Source: Lachnospiraceae bacterium (GTDB lineage Bacteria > Bacillota > Clostridia > Lachnospirales > Lachnospiraceae). From it: a DNA stretch of 64,000 nt. Both the position numbers and the translations under genes were made by a program. Below are positions 13,995 to 21,637 of the stretch, piece after piece; the first letter of the stretch is position 1; every line of letters begins with the position of its first letter. The notes beneath the pieces were generated by a model. That model did no database searches, was not told the DNA's origin, and saw only the letters and a list, made by a program, of their open reading frames with translations. The stretch is from NCBI GenBank assembly GCA_030526405.1, contig JAUNCZ010000011.1, positions 1 to 64,000 on the forward strand, in the 5' to 3' direction.

Positions 13995-15788
13995 TTATTT
14001 TTTCAGGATTTTTCTGATCACGATCAGAGTGACGATCTGAAGCACGATAGCGATCGGAAGCACGATCACCCAGTTGCATACAGCACCTGCGATCAGGTAG
14101 CTGACTGCAGAAACACCGGCTACTGTCAGTGCATAAGGAAGCTGTGTGGATACATGGTTCACATGATCAGACTGTGCTCCGGCAGAAGCCATGATGGTTG
14201 TATCAGAGATTGGTGAACAGTGGTCACCACAAACAGCACCTGCCATACATGCAGAAACCGCCACGATGGTAATAGCCTGTCCTGGCTGGAATACGCTGAG
14301 CACGATAGGGATCAGGATACCGAAGGTTCCCCAGGATGTTCCTGTTGCAAAGGAAAGTCCGATGGCAATCACAAAGATGATTGCAGGAAGCAGCATCTGA
14401 AGACCTGCCGCACTTCCCTCTACCATCTGAGATACAAAGATCTTTGCTCCCAGAGAATCTGTCATGGCTTTCAGAGTCCATGCACAGCTGAGGATCAGGA
14501 TCGCAGGAACCATTGCCTGGAAGCCCTCAGACAGACAGGACATCATCTCCTTGAAGCCCATTACCTTGCGAACCTGCAGATATACCATGGTGATAAGGAT
14601 GGCTACGAAGGATCCCAGCACAAGACCTACAGAAGCATCACTGTTGGAGAATGCATCCACGAAGTTCTCTCCGGAGAAGAAACCACCGGAATAGATCATT
14701 CCGATAACACAGGATACGATCAGCACTGCGATCGGGAAGATCAGATCTGCAACACGTCCCTTTGGATTTACCTCTGACTCAGTTACTGCAGGTCTTACAC
14801 CGGTAGTAAACAGGTCGTTGTTTTTGATGGCATTTTCCTCATGTACTGCCATAGGACCGTAATCAACACCGGTAAATGCCAGGAACAGCATCATAATGAT
14901 GGTAAGGATCGCATAGAAGTTATAAGGGATTGCCTGCACAAACAGAGCAATTCCGTTCTCTGCGCCTGCGGCATTTGCAAAGCCTGCAACTGCTGCTGCC
15001 CAGGAAGAGATCGGTGCGATGATACATACAGGAGCTGCTGTGGCATCGATCAGATATGCCAGCTTCGCACGGGAAATGTTATGTCCGTCTGTTACAGGAC
15101 GCATAACAGAACCAACGGTAAGACAGTTGAAATAGTCGTCGATGAAGATCAGGACACCCAGTGCAACGGTGGCCAGCTGTGCGCCCACCCTTGTCTTGAT
15201 ATGGGCAGTTGCCCATCTTCCGAAAGCAGCAGAGCCACCGGCCTTATTCATCAGTGCAACCATTGCTCCCAGCAGAACCAGGAAGATCAGAATACCCATA
15301 TTGTAGGAGTCTGCCAGGTTTGCCACAAAGCCGTCAAATAATACATGATTCAGGATACCCTCCGGATTTCCTCCGGCGTAGAGAACGCCTCCCACAAGGA
15401 TACCGATTACCAGAGAGGAGTATACCTCCTTTGTGATCAGAGCAAGAACAATAGCTACGATTGGTGCCAGAAGAGACATCCATGTTGCATATGGTCTTAC
15501 ATCCTCACGTACCTTCTCAATGGCGGTGTCCACATGGGAACGGAAGTCCGCATCTGCTCCCAGGTTGTCGGCATAGCTGCCCACATACTCAAGAGCCGAA
15601 TCAGGATCTGTAAGATCATAGTCAACCACATCGCCATCATAATCCACAGAGAATGCTGTCTCTGCTGCTGCTTCAGGTGCTGCTTTCACTGAAACAGGTT
15701 TGAGTGCTGCGGTACACAGGCCGATGCAGAATGCGATTACACACATAATAGCTACAGCTCTGAATCCGCGTTTGCTGATTTTTTTCAT
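13995..15788 (-). CDS. NhaC-family Na+/H+ antiporter with exported N-terminal domain
   Basis: The antiporter core starts near residue 100 (WMSLLAPIVAIVLALITKEVYSSLVIGILVGG). It includes the NhaC-type signatures FIDDYFNCLTVGSVMRPVTD and ATGTSWGTFGILIPIV, then SACMAGAVCGDHCSPISDTTIMAS. At 597 residues it is longer than usual NhaC proteins. The extra part is an N-terminal signal-like segment (about 10-30, ending VKAAPEA) and an acidic stretch of roughly 65 residues that should lie outside the membrane. It probably exchanges Na+ for H+, but some NhaC relatives exchange organic acids. It stands alone, with its own promoter and terminator. Confidence 0.85.
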   Translation of the reverse strand: MKKISKRGFRAVAIMCVIAFCIGLCTAALKPVSVKAAPEAAAETAFSVDYDGDVVDYDLTDPDSALEYVGSYADNLGADADFRSHVDTAIEKVREDVRPYATWMSLLAPIVAIVLALITKEVYSSLVIGILVGGVLYAGGNPEGILNHVLFDGFVANLADSYNMGILIFLVLLGAMVALMNKAGGSAAFGRWATAHIKTRVGAQLATVALGVLIFIDDYFNCLTVGSVMRPVTDGHNISRAKLAYLIDATAAPVCIIAPISSWAAAVAGFANAAGAENGIALFVQAIPYNFYAILTIIMMLFLAFTGVDYGPMAVHEENAIKNNDLFTTGVRPAVTESEVNPKGRVADLIFPIAVLIVSCVIGMIYSGGFFSGENFVDAFSNSDASVGLVLGSFVAILITMVYLQVRKVMGFKEMMSCLSEGFQAMVPAILILSCAWTLKAMTDSLGAKIFVSQMVEGSAAGLQMLLPAIIFVIAIGLSFATGTSWGTFGILIPIVLSVFQPGQAITIVAVSACMAGAVCGDHCSPISDTTIMASAGAQSDHVNHVSTQLPYALTVAGVSAVSYLIAGAVCNWVIVLPIAIVLQIVTLIVIRKILKK

Positions 15789-15838
15789 ATTTTCCCCCTT
15801 CTTAGGATATAGATTTGCCCACAGGCATTGGTGGTTTC

Positions 15839-15867
15839 ATTATAGCAAAAGTACTATGGCTGCGCAA
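15839..15867 (-). promoter_or_regulatory. Promoter of the nhaC-like gene
   Basis: On the minus strand, TTGCGC (15867-15862) and a consensus TATAAT (15844-15839) are separated by 17 bases. The leader to the ATG is about 45 bases. Confidence 0.7.
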
Positions 15868-15953
15868 TGAAACAGTTCATAAGTATATTATTCTTGCTAT
15901 GGAAATGTAATACCTGATCTGAACTGGAAAACGGTGTAAATTCCCGGTTAAAC

Positions 15954-15985
15954 GAGAAAAAGACTTCCGAAGAAGTCTTTTTCTC
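15954..15985. terminator. Bidirectional terminator after the AEC permease gene
   Basis: A perfect 14-bp stem, GAGAAAAAGACTTC with GAAGTCTTTTTCTC, has a CGAA loop (TTCG on the minus strand). It ends the galM/AEC transcript on the minus strand. Confidence 0.85.
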
Positions 15986-15987
15986 TG

Positions 15988-16920
15988 TCACAGATACAAA
16001 ACACCTGCAATAATGGTAAATCCTATAATGGTCAGCAGTGTATACATGGATACCGCTGAGGAATAGAAGATTCTCTGTTTTTCCTCCTCCACGTAAAGAG
16101 GAATAATGTAGGAGGGCGGCAGAATAAACATCAGGATCACAGAGATCACTGTCATAAACTCTCCATAGATGCCTCCAAGCATACGAAACAGGCCGATCAC
16201 CACCAGCGCAAGCAATGTCTGCAGCACAACCCTTATCACAGATACCTTCAGCAAGGCACTCCAGTCCAGTCCCTTAAACTCCAGTCCATATCCGATTACC
16301 ACCAGGATCACACAGCCGGTGGGAGCTGCAATAAAGCCCAGCAGCTCATCCAGCACAGGACCAAAGGCTGAGGCTCCCAGCAGGGCACCGATTCCTGTAT
16401 TTCCCAGGATCAGACCGGAAAGGATCGCCACCAGAGTAGGGGTGGTAAGGATTCCCTTCAAAATCTCTGCCGGTGTCTGGGATTTTCCCACCGCTGCCTT
16501 CAGAAGGCCGAAGAACACGGTGAAGATTGCCAGATCATGGCCCACACCCATCATGGCAAAGGTACTGATGTTTCCGCTGCCGATAAGAATGCCCAGAAGG
16601 GCATAGCCCAGCATGCCCACCTCATAGCCCGAGGCAAAAAAGGGAAGATACACATCCTCCTGCTTCAGAAGCCTGCAGATCAGCCTGCCTCCGAATATGC
16701 CCAGCACCACAACCAGAAAGAAAGTCAGGGGCAGCACAATGGTATCTGGCTGAATCTTCATTTTATAAAAATTCAGAAACAGGTTGGCAGGCAGGGCCAG
16801 GTTCATAACCAGTGCCTGAAGGCCGCCGATTCCCTCTCTGGATATAATCTGTTTCTCTCTGCACAGGTAACCGATGCCCAGCATCACGATAACCGGCAGA
16901 ACAACTTTCAGCATCTCCAT
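15988..16920 (-). CDS. AEC (auxin efflux carrier) family transporter
   Basis: A ten-helix membrane carrier of the AEC family, 310 residues. Early segments contain LPVIVMLGIGYLCREKQIIS and LQALVMNLALPANLFLNF. The middle has the conserved GYEVGMLGYALLG region, and the C-terminal half has VILMFILPPSYIIPLYVE. Bacterial members move organic acids or amino-acid derivatives such as malate. The gene begins two bases after the aldose 1-epimerase stop, so both are made from one transcript. This may point to a sugar-derived substrate, but AEC members are not known as sugar carriers. Confidence 0.85.
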   Translation of the reverse strand: MEMLKVVLPVIVMLGIGYLCREKQIISREGIGGLQALVMNLALPANLFLNFYKMKIQPDTIVLPLTFFLVVVLGIFGGRLICRLLKQEDVYLPFFASGYEVGMLGYALLGILIGSGNISTFAMMGVGHDLAIFTVFFGLLKAAVGKSQTPAEILKGILTTPTLVAILSGLILGNTGIGALLGASAFGPVLDELLGFIAAPTGCVILVVIGYGLEFKGLDWSALLKVSVIRVVLQTLLALVVIGLFRMLGGIYGEFMTVISVILMFILPPSYIIPLYVEEEKQRIFYSSAVSMYTLLTIIGFTIIAGVLYL

Positions 16921-16922
16921 CC

Positions 16923-17942
16923 TTACTTCATCACCTCAAAGGTATATTTTGTTACAGAGGAGAATTTCTCACCCTTTCTGAGGATTGCAGAAGGCTCCTT
17001 CTCCACATGAATGGAATCAGGGCAGGTCTCTGTCTCCAGTGCAATTCCGCACCAGTCATCGTAGGAAACACCCAGCTTACCCGTTACACCACCACCCAGG
17101 AAGTTTCCTGTGTATACATGCACCATAGGACAGTCTGTGGAAATCTTCACCACACGGCCGTTTGGCTCATAGGCAAGGGTAATCTGGTCCTCAGATTTTG
17201 AGAATACGAAGGGATGGTCAAATCCTTTTACGTTCTTCAGCTGCTGATTTCCCTGCAGATCCAGGGCTCCGATCACTCTTCCCTCCTTAAAGTCAAATGG
17301 TGTGCCTGCAGAGGCAGCCACCTCTCCTGTTACAATGCTGGTATCGTCCACCGGCATATAGGAGTCTGACTCGATCTGCAGCCAGTGATCAAAGATCGGT
17401 GTATTCTCACAGGACAGATTGAAATAGGCATGGTTGGTAACAGCAAACAGTGTATCCTGGTCTGACTCTGCCCCATAGATCAGAGACATCTCATTGCCCT
17501 TCAGAAGAACTGTTACGGTAAATTTTACGCATCCCGGGAATCCCTCCTCCATATCAGGAGATACATAGGAAAAGCGAACACCATCCTCAACAGGCTCATA
17601 GTCAAATTTTTTCTGATTGAAGCCCTCTACACCGCCGTGCAGACAATGCTTCCCGTTGTTCTTTGCCAGCTGGTAGGTTTTTCCGTTCAGCTCGAAGCTG
17701 GCACCACCGATGCGGTTTGCCACACGTCCCACAACGGCTCCCATGAATGCCGAATCCAGCTCCGGATGCTCCAGATCCTGAGGTGCCAGCACAATGTCAC
17801 CCCACTGTCCCTCTCTGTCCTTTGTGAAGACAGAAGCAATCTGGCAACCGATATTTGTGAGGATCACCCGTACCTCACCGCTGTCCAGCTGAATCTTCGC
17901 AAATCCGTTTTCTTTCTGTTCCAGTACTTTTACATCAGTCAT
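16923..17942 (-). CDS. galM: Aldose 1-epimerase (galactose mutarotase)
   Basis: Cytosolic enzyme that interconverts alpha and beta anomers of aldoses such as galactose or glucose. Its 339 residues are in the normal range for GalM. Visible landmarks are GAVVGRVANRIGGASFELNGKTYQLAKNNGKHCLHGG (substrate Arg and first His), FAVTNHAYFNLS (second catalytic His, about 176) and a C-terminal GIALETETCPDS carrying the catalytic Glu. It opens the two-gene unit with the AEC permease. It probably serves general sugar metabolism, since no gal genes are nearby. Confidence 0.92.
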   Translation of the reverse strand: MTDVKVLEQKENGFAKIQLDSGEVRVILTNIGCQIASVFTKDREGQWGDIVLAPQDLEHPELDSAFMGAVVGRVANRIGGASFELNGKTYQLAKNNGKHCLHGGVEGFNQKKFDYEPVEDGVRFSYVSPDMEEGFPGCVKFTVTVLLKGNEMSLIYGAESDQDTLFAVTNHAYFNLSCENTPIFDHWLQIESDSYMPVDDTSIVTGEVAASAGTPFDFKEGRVIGALDLQGNQQLKNVKGFDHPFVFSKSEDQITLAYEPNGRVVKISTDCPMVHVYTGNFLGGGVTGKLGVSYDDWCGIALETETCPDSIHVEKEPSAILRKGEKFSSVTKYTFEVMK

Positions 17943-18137
17943 ACTATCAGGTCTCCCTTCCCAAACTAATTTTATCCCCCATCCACCGCTCTACACAGCA
18001 GAAGCGAAGAATATCTTCTGAATTTTTATCTTTTTTCCATCTTCTATATTACTTTATAGTAAAAAATATATCCAGAAAAAACAGTGCGAATGTCGTTTTT
18101 CTTCTATTTTCTCACGGAAGCGGACACAATTTTCCAG

Positions 18138-18200
18138 GAACAAAGTGCGTTTTCATCGCACTATCGCAGCCACCATTATACATAAAACGCAACTTTGTTC
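18138..18200. repeat. Inverted repeat in the galM/Rrf2 gap
   Basis: GAACAAAGTGCGTTTT (18138-18153) is answered by AAAACGCAACTTTGTTC (18184-18200), differing by one inserted base, around a 30-base loop. It lies in the 444-bp gap 17943-18386, which otherwise holds a hairpin repeat (18221-18280) and a terminator (18277-18332). Between 17943 and 18120 only A/T-rich leader sequence of galM is seen. Confidence 0.6.
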
Positions 18201-18220
18201 TGCCCGCGGAACGTAGTGCA

Positions 18221-18280
18221 GCTGCGCATCTGTTTTTTTGTTTACCGGGAAATTGACACTATTTTCTGGTAAACAAAAAA
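18221..18280 (-). repeat. Terminator-associated hairpin repeat, copy 1
   Basis: About 55 bases are shared with 21493-21550: the words CTGCGCATCTG, then a dyad with an AATTGA.AC core. The dyad here is GTTTACC ... GGTAAAC. In the other copy it is GTTAAC ... GTTAAC, so the arms change together. Both copies follow an intrinsic terminator on the minus strand. Confidence 0.65.
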
Positions 18281-18332
18281 CACTTACCTGCACTCTGAGA
18301 ACAGACTCTCAGTCAAGCAAGTAAGTGTTTTT
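18277..18332 (-). terminator. Terminator of the metY-cysK-Rrf2 operon
   Basis: A long hairpin has outer arms AAACACTTAC and GTAAGTGTTT and an inner CTGAGA/TCTCAG stem. On the minus strand it is followed by a T-run. Confidence 0.8.
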
Positions 18333-18386
18333 ATCTTTTCGGTGAACTATATGGGTAACCGAAATCCGGGATTTCCCCTTACGGTT

Positions 18387-18827
18387 TTAAATACCGGCTC
18401 CCTCACCCATAATAAGACTGTTATCCTCCATCAGATCAGCAATGGTAATGGAGGAAAAAAATCTTCTGATCAGATCATAAAGCCCCACCCACATCTCTAA
18501 TGTTCTGCAGCTTTCCCGCCTGTCACAGGCCTCTGCATCACATTCCAGACAGGAAACAGGAGCCATCTCTCCCTCTGTAAGTCGAAGAACCTCATCAACT
18601 GTGTACTCCTCCGGTTTTCGAAGCAGCTTATAACCGCCTCCCTTTCCGTGAACACCTTTTATCAGATTTCCCTTTACCAGTTGGGGAAGAATCTTTTCAA
18701 CATACTTCAGAGAAAGTCCCTGCCTCTTGGCAATGTCCTTCATGGCAATGTACTCTTTTTCATCCGCGTGCTCTGCCAGATCGATCATCACCCGGAGGGC
18801 ATATCTGCCTCTGGTGGAAATCTTCAA
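18387..18827 (-). CDS. Rrf2-family transcriptional regulator (CymR/IscR-like)
   Basis: A 146-residue Rrf2 regulator that starts with the standard MKISTRGRYALRVMIDLAEH and winged-helix segment (MKDIAKRQGLSLKYVEKILPQLVKGNLI, then GKGGGYKL). Residues 93-107 hold four cysteines (C93, C96, C101, C107), close to the Fe-S ligand cluster of IscR/NsrR; Bacillus CymR lacks such a cluster. It follows cysK by 16 bases and so belongs to the metY-cysK transcript. This suits a sensor of cysteine supply or Fe-S state that feeds back on sulfur assimilation. A dyad over the metY promoter is the likely target. Confidence 0.88.
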   Translation of the reverse strand: MKISTRGRYALRVMIDLAEHADEKEYIAMKDIAKRQGLSLKYVEKILPQLVKGNLIKGVHGKGGGYKLLRKPEEYTVDEVLRLTEGEMAPVSCLECDAEACDRRESCRTLEMWVGLYDLIRRFFSSITIADLMEDNSLIMGEGAGI

Positions 18828-18843
18828 TATGGATCACCCTTTC

Positions 18844-19776
18844 TTAATCAGCAAATAATGGTGTTGATAAGTAACGGTCACCTGTATCAGGAAGAAGAAC
18901 CACGATATTCTTTCCTTCGTTCTCCGGTCTCTTAGCCAGCTCAATTGCTGCGTGGGCAGCTGCTCCTGAGGAAATACCCACCAGTACACCCTCGCTGCGT
19001 CCGATCAGCTTACCTGCCGCAAATGCTGCCTCATTCTCTACAGGAATAATCTCATCATAAATCTTTGTATCCAGCACCTCAGGAACAAAGCCTGCACCGA
19101 TTCCCTGGATCTTGTGTGGTCCTGCAATACCTGTGGACAGTACAGCTGAGCTCTTTGGCTCAACAGCCACGATCTTCACATCCGGTTTCTTGCTCTTCAG
19201 ATAAGCACCTACACCGGTAACGGTACCGCCGGTTCCTACACCAGCCACAAAGATATCTACATTGCCGTCAAGATCCTCATAGATCTCAGGTCCTGTTGTA
19301 TCCAGATGTGCCTTTGGATTAGCCGGATTAGTAAACTGGGATGGAATAAAGCTATCCGGAATCTCAGCAGCCAGCTCCTCAGCCTTTGCAATGGCACCCT
19401 TCATGCCCTTTGCACCCTCAGTCAGAACCAGTTCTGCACCATATGCCTTCATCAGCTGTCTTCTCTCCACACTCATGGTGTCCGGCATGACAATGATGAT
19501 TCTGTATCCCCTTGCAGCTGCAACAGCTGCAAGGCCGATACCTGTATTACCACTGGTAGGCTCAATAATGGTGGATTCCGGTTTTAACTTACCAGATGCC
19601 TCTGCATCATCCAGCATGGCCTTTGCCACACGATCTTTCACAGAGCCAGCCGGATTCAGATACTCCAGCTTAGCGTAGATTTTCGCTTTCAGGTTCTCTT
19701 TCTTCTCAATATTTGTGAGCTCCAGCAGTGGAGTTCCTCCGATTAACTGATCTGCAGATGTATATACTCTTGCCAT
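18844..19776 (-). CDS. cysK: Cysteine synthase (O-acetylserine sulfhydrylase)
   Basis: PLP enzyme that makes cysteine from O-acetylserine and sulfide. At 310 residues it has the standard length. The PLP lysine is Lys47 in [11 protein letters not shown]. The substrate loop [11 protein letters not shown] is at 73-83, the phosphate-binding [10 protein letters not shown] lies near 177-186 and the C-terminal SSGAAAHAA follows. It stands 69 bases after metY and 16 before the Rrf2 regulator. The metY-cysK gap holds a small hairpin (ATCAGC ... GCTGAT) that might trim transcription between them. Confidence 0.95.
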   Translation of the reverse strand: MARVYTSADQLIGGTPLLELTNIEKKENLKAKIYAKLEYLNPAGSVKDRVAKAMLDDAEASGKLKPESTIIEPTSGNTGIGLAAVAAARGYRIIIVMPDTMSVERRQLMKAYGAELVLTEGAKGMKGAIAKAEELAAEIPDSFIPSQFTNPANPKAHLDTTGPEIYEDLDGNVDIFVAGVGTGGTVTGVGAYLKSKKPDVKIVAVEPKSSAVLSTGIAGPHKIQGIGAGFVPEVLDTKIYDEIIPVENEAAFAAGKLIGRSEGVLVGISSGAAAHAAIELAKRPENEGKNIVVLLPDTGDRYLSTPLFAD

Positions 19777-19845
19777 ACTATTTCCATCCCTTCTTATCAG
19801 CCCTTTGCTGATTTTTTAATATACTAATACTTATTATTTATTCTC

Positions 19846-21129
19846 TTACTGAATTGCCGCAAATCCCTTCTCCAGGTCTGCAATAATATCATCGATGTGC
19901 TCTGTTCCGATGGACAGGCGGATGGTATTTGGCTTAATATCCTGTTCTTTCAGTTCCTCCTCATTCAGCTGTGAATGTGTGGTTGTAGCTGGGTGGATTA
20001 CCAGTGATTTTACATCTGCCACGTTAGCCAGCAGTGAGAAGATCTCCAGGTTGTCAATGAACTTATGTGCTTCCTCCTGGCCGCCTTTGATCTCAAAGGT
20101 GAAGATGGATCCGCCGCCATTTGGGAAGTATTTCTCATATAATGCATGATCCGGATGATCTGCCAGTGATGGATGATTTACTTTCTCCACCAGCGGATGC
20201 TCGGACAGGAATTTTACTACCTTTTTGGTATTCTCTGCATGTCTGTCAAGACGGAGGGACAGAGTCTCTGTTCCCTGAAGAAGCAGGAATGCATTGAATG
20301 GTGAGATTGCAGCTCCTGTATCACGAAGCAGGATTGCTCTGATGTAGGTTACAAATGCTGCAGGGCCTGCTGCATCTACGAAGGATACTCCGTGGTAGCT
20401 TGGGTTTGGATCAGCGATAGGAGCAAATTTTCCGCTTGCCTTCCAGTCAAATTTTCCGGAATCAACGATGATTCCACCAAGAGTAGTTCCATGTCCGCCG
20501 ATGAATTTTGTTGCGGAATGTACTACAATATCAGCACCGTGCTCGATTGGTCTGATCAGGTATGGTGTTCCGAAGGTATTGTCGATGGCCAGTGGAATTC
20601 CATGTCCATGAGCGATCTCTGCGATTGCATCGATATCAGGAATATCGCTGTTTGGATTTCCAAGAGTCTCCAGATAGATTGCCTTGGTGTTATCCTGAAT
20701 TGCTGCCTTAACCTCATCCAGGTTGTGAGCATCTACGAAGGTAGTAGAGATTCCATACTGTGTCAGTGTATGTGCCAGCAGGTTGTAAGATCCGCCGTAG
20801 ATGGTTTTCTGTGCTACGATGTGATCTCCTGCCTGTGCCAGTGCCAGAATAGTGTAGGTGATGGCTGCAGCTCCTGATGCAGTAGCCAGTGCAGCAACTC
20901 CGCCCTCCAGAGCTGCGATTCTCTTCTCGAATACATCCTGTGTGGAGTTTGTCAGTCGTCCGTAGATGTTTCCCGCATCTGTAAGGTTAAATCTTGCTGC
21001 TGCATGAGCAGAATCTCTGAACACATAAGATGTTGTCTGGTAAATCGGTACTGCTCTGGAATCTGTAGCCGGATCTGGCTGCTCCTGTCCAACGTGAAGC
21101 TGTAATGTCTCGAATCTATAATTTGCCAT
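19846..21129 (-). CDS. metY: O-acetylhomoserine sulfhydrylase
   Basis: PLP enzyme of the Cys/Met metabolism family that makes homocysteine from O-acetylhomoserine and sulfide. The 427-residue protein starts MANYRFETLQLHVGQEQPDPATDSRAVPIYQTTSYVF, a typical MetY opening. The PLP lysine is Lys208 in HSATKFIGGHGTTLGG, and SGAAAITY lies near 85. The length above 420 residues favours MetY over MetB or MetC. The ATG at 21129 has AGAGGAAA in front; a few codons further upstream are open but not family-like. It leads the sulfur operon with cysK and the Rrf2 regulator, from a promoter about 270 bases upstream. Confidence 0.93.
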   Translation of the reverse strand: MANYRFETLQLHVGQEQPDPATDSRAVPIYQTTSYVFRDSAHAAARFNLTDAGNIYGRLTNSTQDVFEKRIAALEGGVAALATASGAAAITYTILALAQAGDHIVAQKTIYGGSYNLLAHTLTQYGISTTFVDAHNLDEVKAAIQDNTKAIYLETLGNPNSDIPDIDAIAEIAHGHGIPLAIDNTFGTPYLIRPIEHGADIVVHSATKFIGGHGTTLGGIIVDSGKFDWKASGKFAPIADPNPSYHGVSFVDAAGPAAFVTYIRAILLRDTGAAISPFNAFLLLQGTETLSLRLDRHAENTKKVVKFLSEHPLVEKVNHPSLADHPDHALYEKYFPNGGGSIFTFEIKGGQEEAHKFIDNLEIFSLLANVADVKSLVIHPATTTHSQLNEEELKEQDIKPNTIRLSIGTEHIDDIIADLEKGFAAIQ

Positions 21130-21383
21130 AATGAATTTCCTCTCTTTCATGAATGTGTTTTTATTTTTCTGTTCCGGATCTCCACATCCGGAAGAACTGC
21201 TTCCTGCCTGACTTTCCCCATTATCTTTTATTATTCATTTGTCTTTTTTCAGGAAGTGTTCTCTTATCTGGTTTCACTGTTCTTTCAACATCGATGCCAG
21301 CAACACATTCGTCCAAACCGGAAATTCTCTCTTAAAAACTTTATAAATCTAATGCTCATTTCTTTTTGTTTTACCCCTCTCTT

Positions 21384-21426
21384 TAGTAGGTAATTATGTT
21401 ATACACCTATTTACCTACTAGGTCAA
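21384..21426 (-). promoter_or_regulatory. metY promoter with Rrf2-type dyad operator
   Basis: On the minus strand, TTGACC (21426-21421) and TATAAC (21403-21398) are 17 bases apart. TAGTAGGTAA (21384-21393) and TTACCTACTA (21411-21420) are an exact inverted repeat, one arm in the spacer and one just past the -10. A dimer bound there would block transcription. The leader to the metY ATG is about 260 bases; it contains a hairpin (TTCCGGAT ... ATCCGGAA, near 21172-21192). I find no match to SAM, T-box or other known sulfur riboswitches in it. Confidence 0.65.
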
Positions 21427-21480
21427 GAGGTTTTTCAAATTATTTTTTTAACGTATTAAAGTTTTTTTTTCAAACCCTGT

Positions 21481-21550
21481 ACTTTGGCTCGTCTCTGCGC
21501 ATCTGGGTTTTGGTTAACAGGCAATTGATACCATTTCCCGTTAACACAAA
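21481..21550 (-). repeat. Terminator-associated hairpin repeat, copy 2
   Basis: Partner of the repeat at 18221-18280 (shared CTGCGCATCTG and dyad). Its far end also contains ACGAGCCAAAGT on the minus strand, a 12-base word found in all copies of the 97-bp repeat, so the two families may be related. Confidence 0.6.
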
Positions 21551-21579
21551 AGGGACTGCCTCAATCAGGCAGTCCCTTT
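21549..21579 (-). terminator. Terminator of pheST
   Basis: A 13-bp stem, AAAGGGACTGCCT with AGGCAGTCCCTTT, and a five-base loop lie about 60 bases after the pheT stop and are followed by TTTTGTGTT on the minus strand. Confidence 0.8.
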
Positions 21580-21637
21580 CCGGATATTCGTAGCTTGTTT
21601 TAATTCATTTTTTAACCGGAGCTTGATCCTGCCCTGA

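Noticed and set aside
21130-21390. The long metY leader as a SAM or other sulfur riboswitch.
   Set aside because: Only one small hairpin near the ribosome site is seen. None of the conserved cores of SAM or T-box switches is present.
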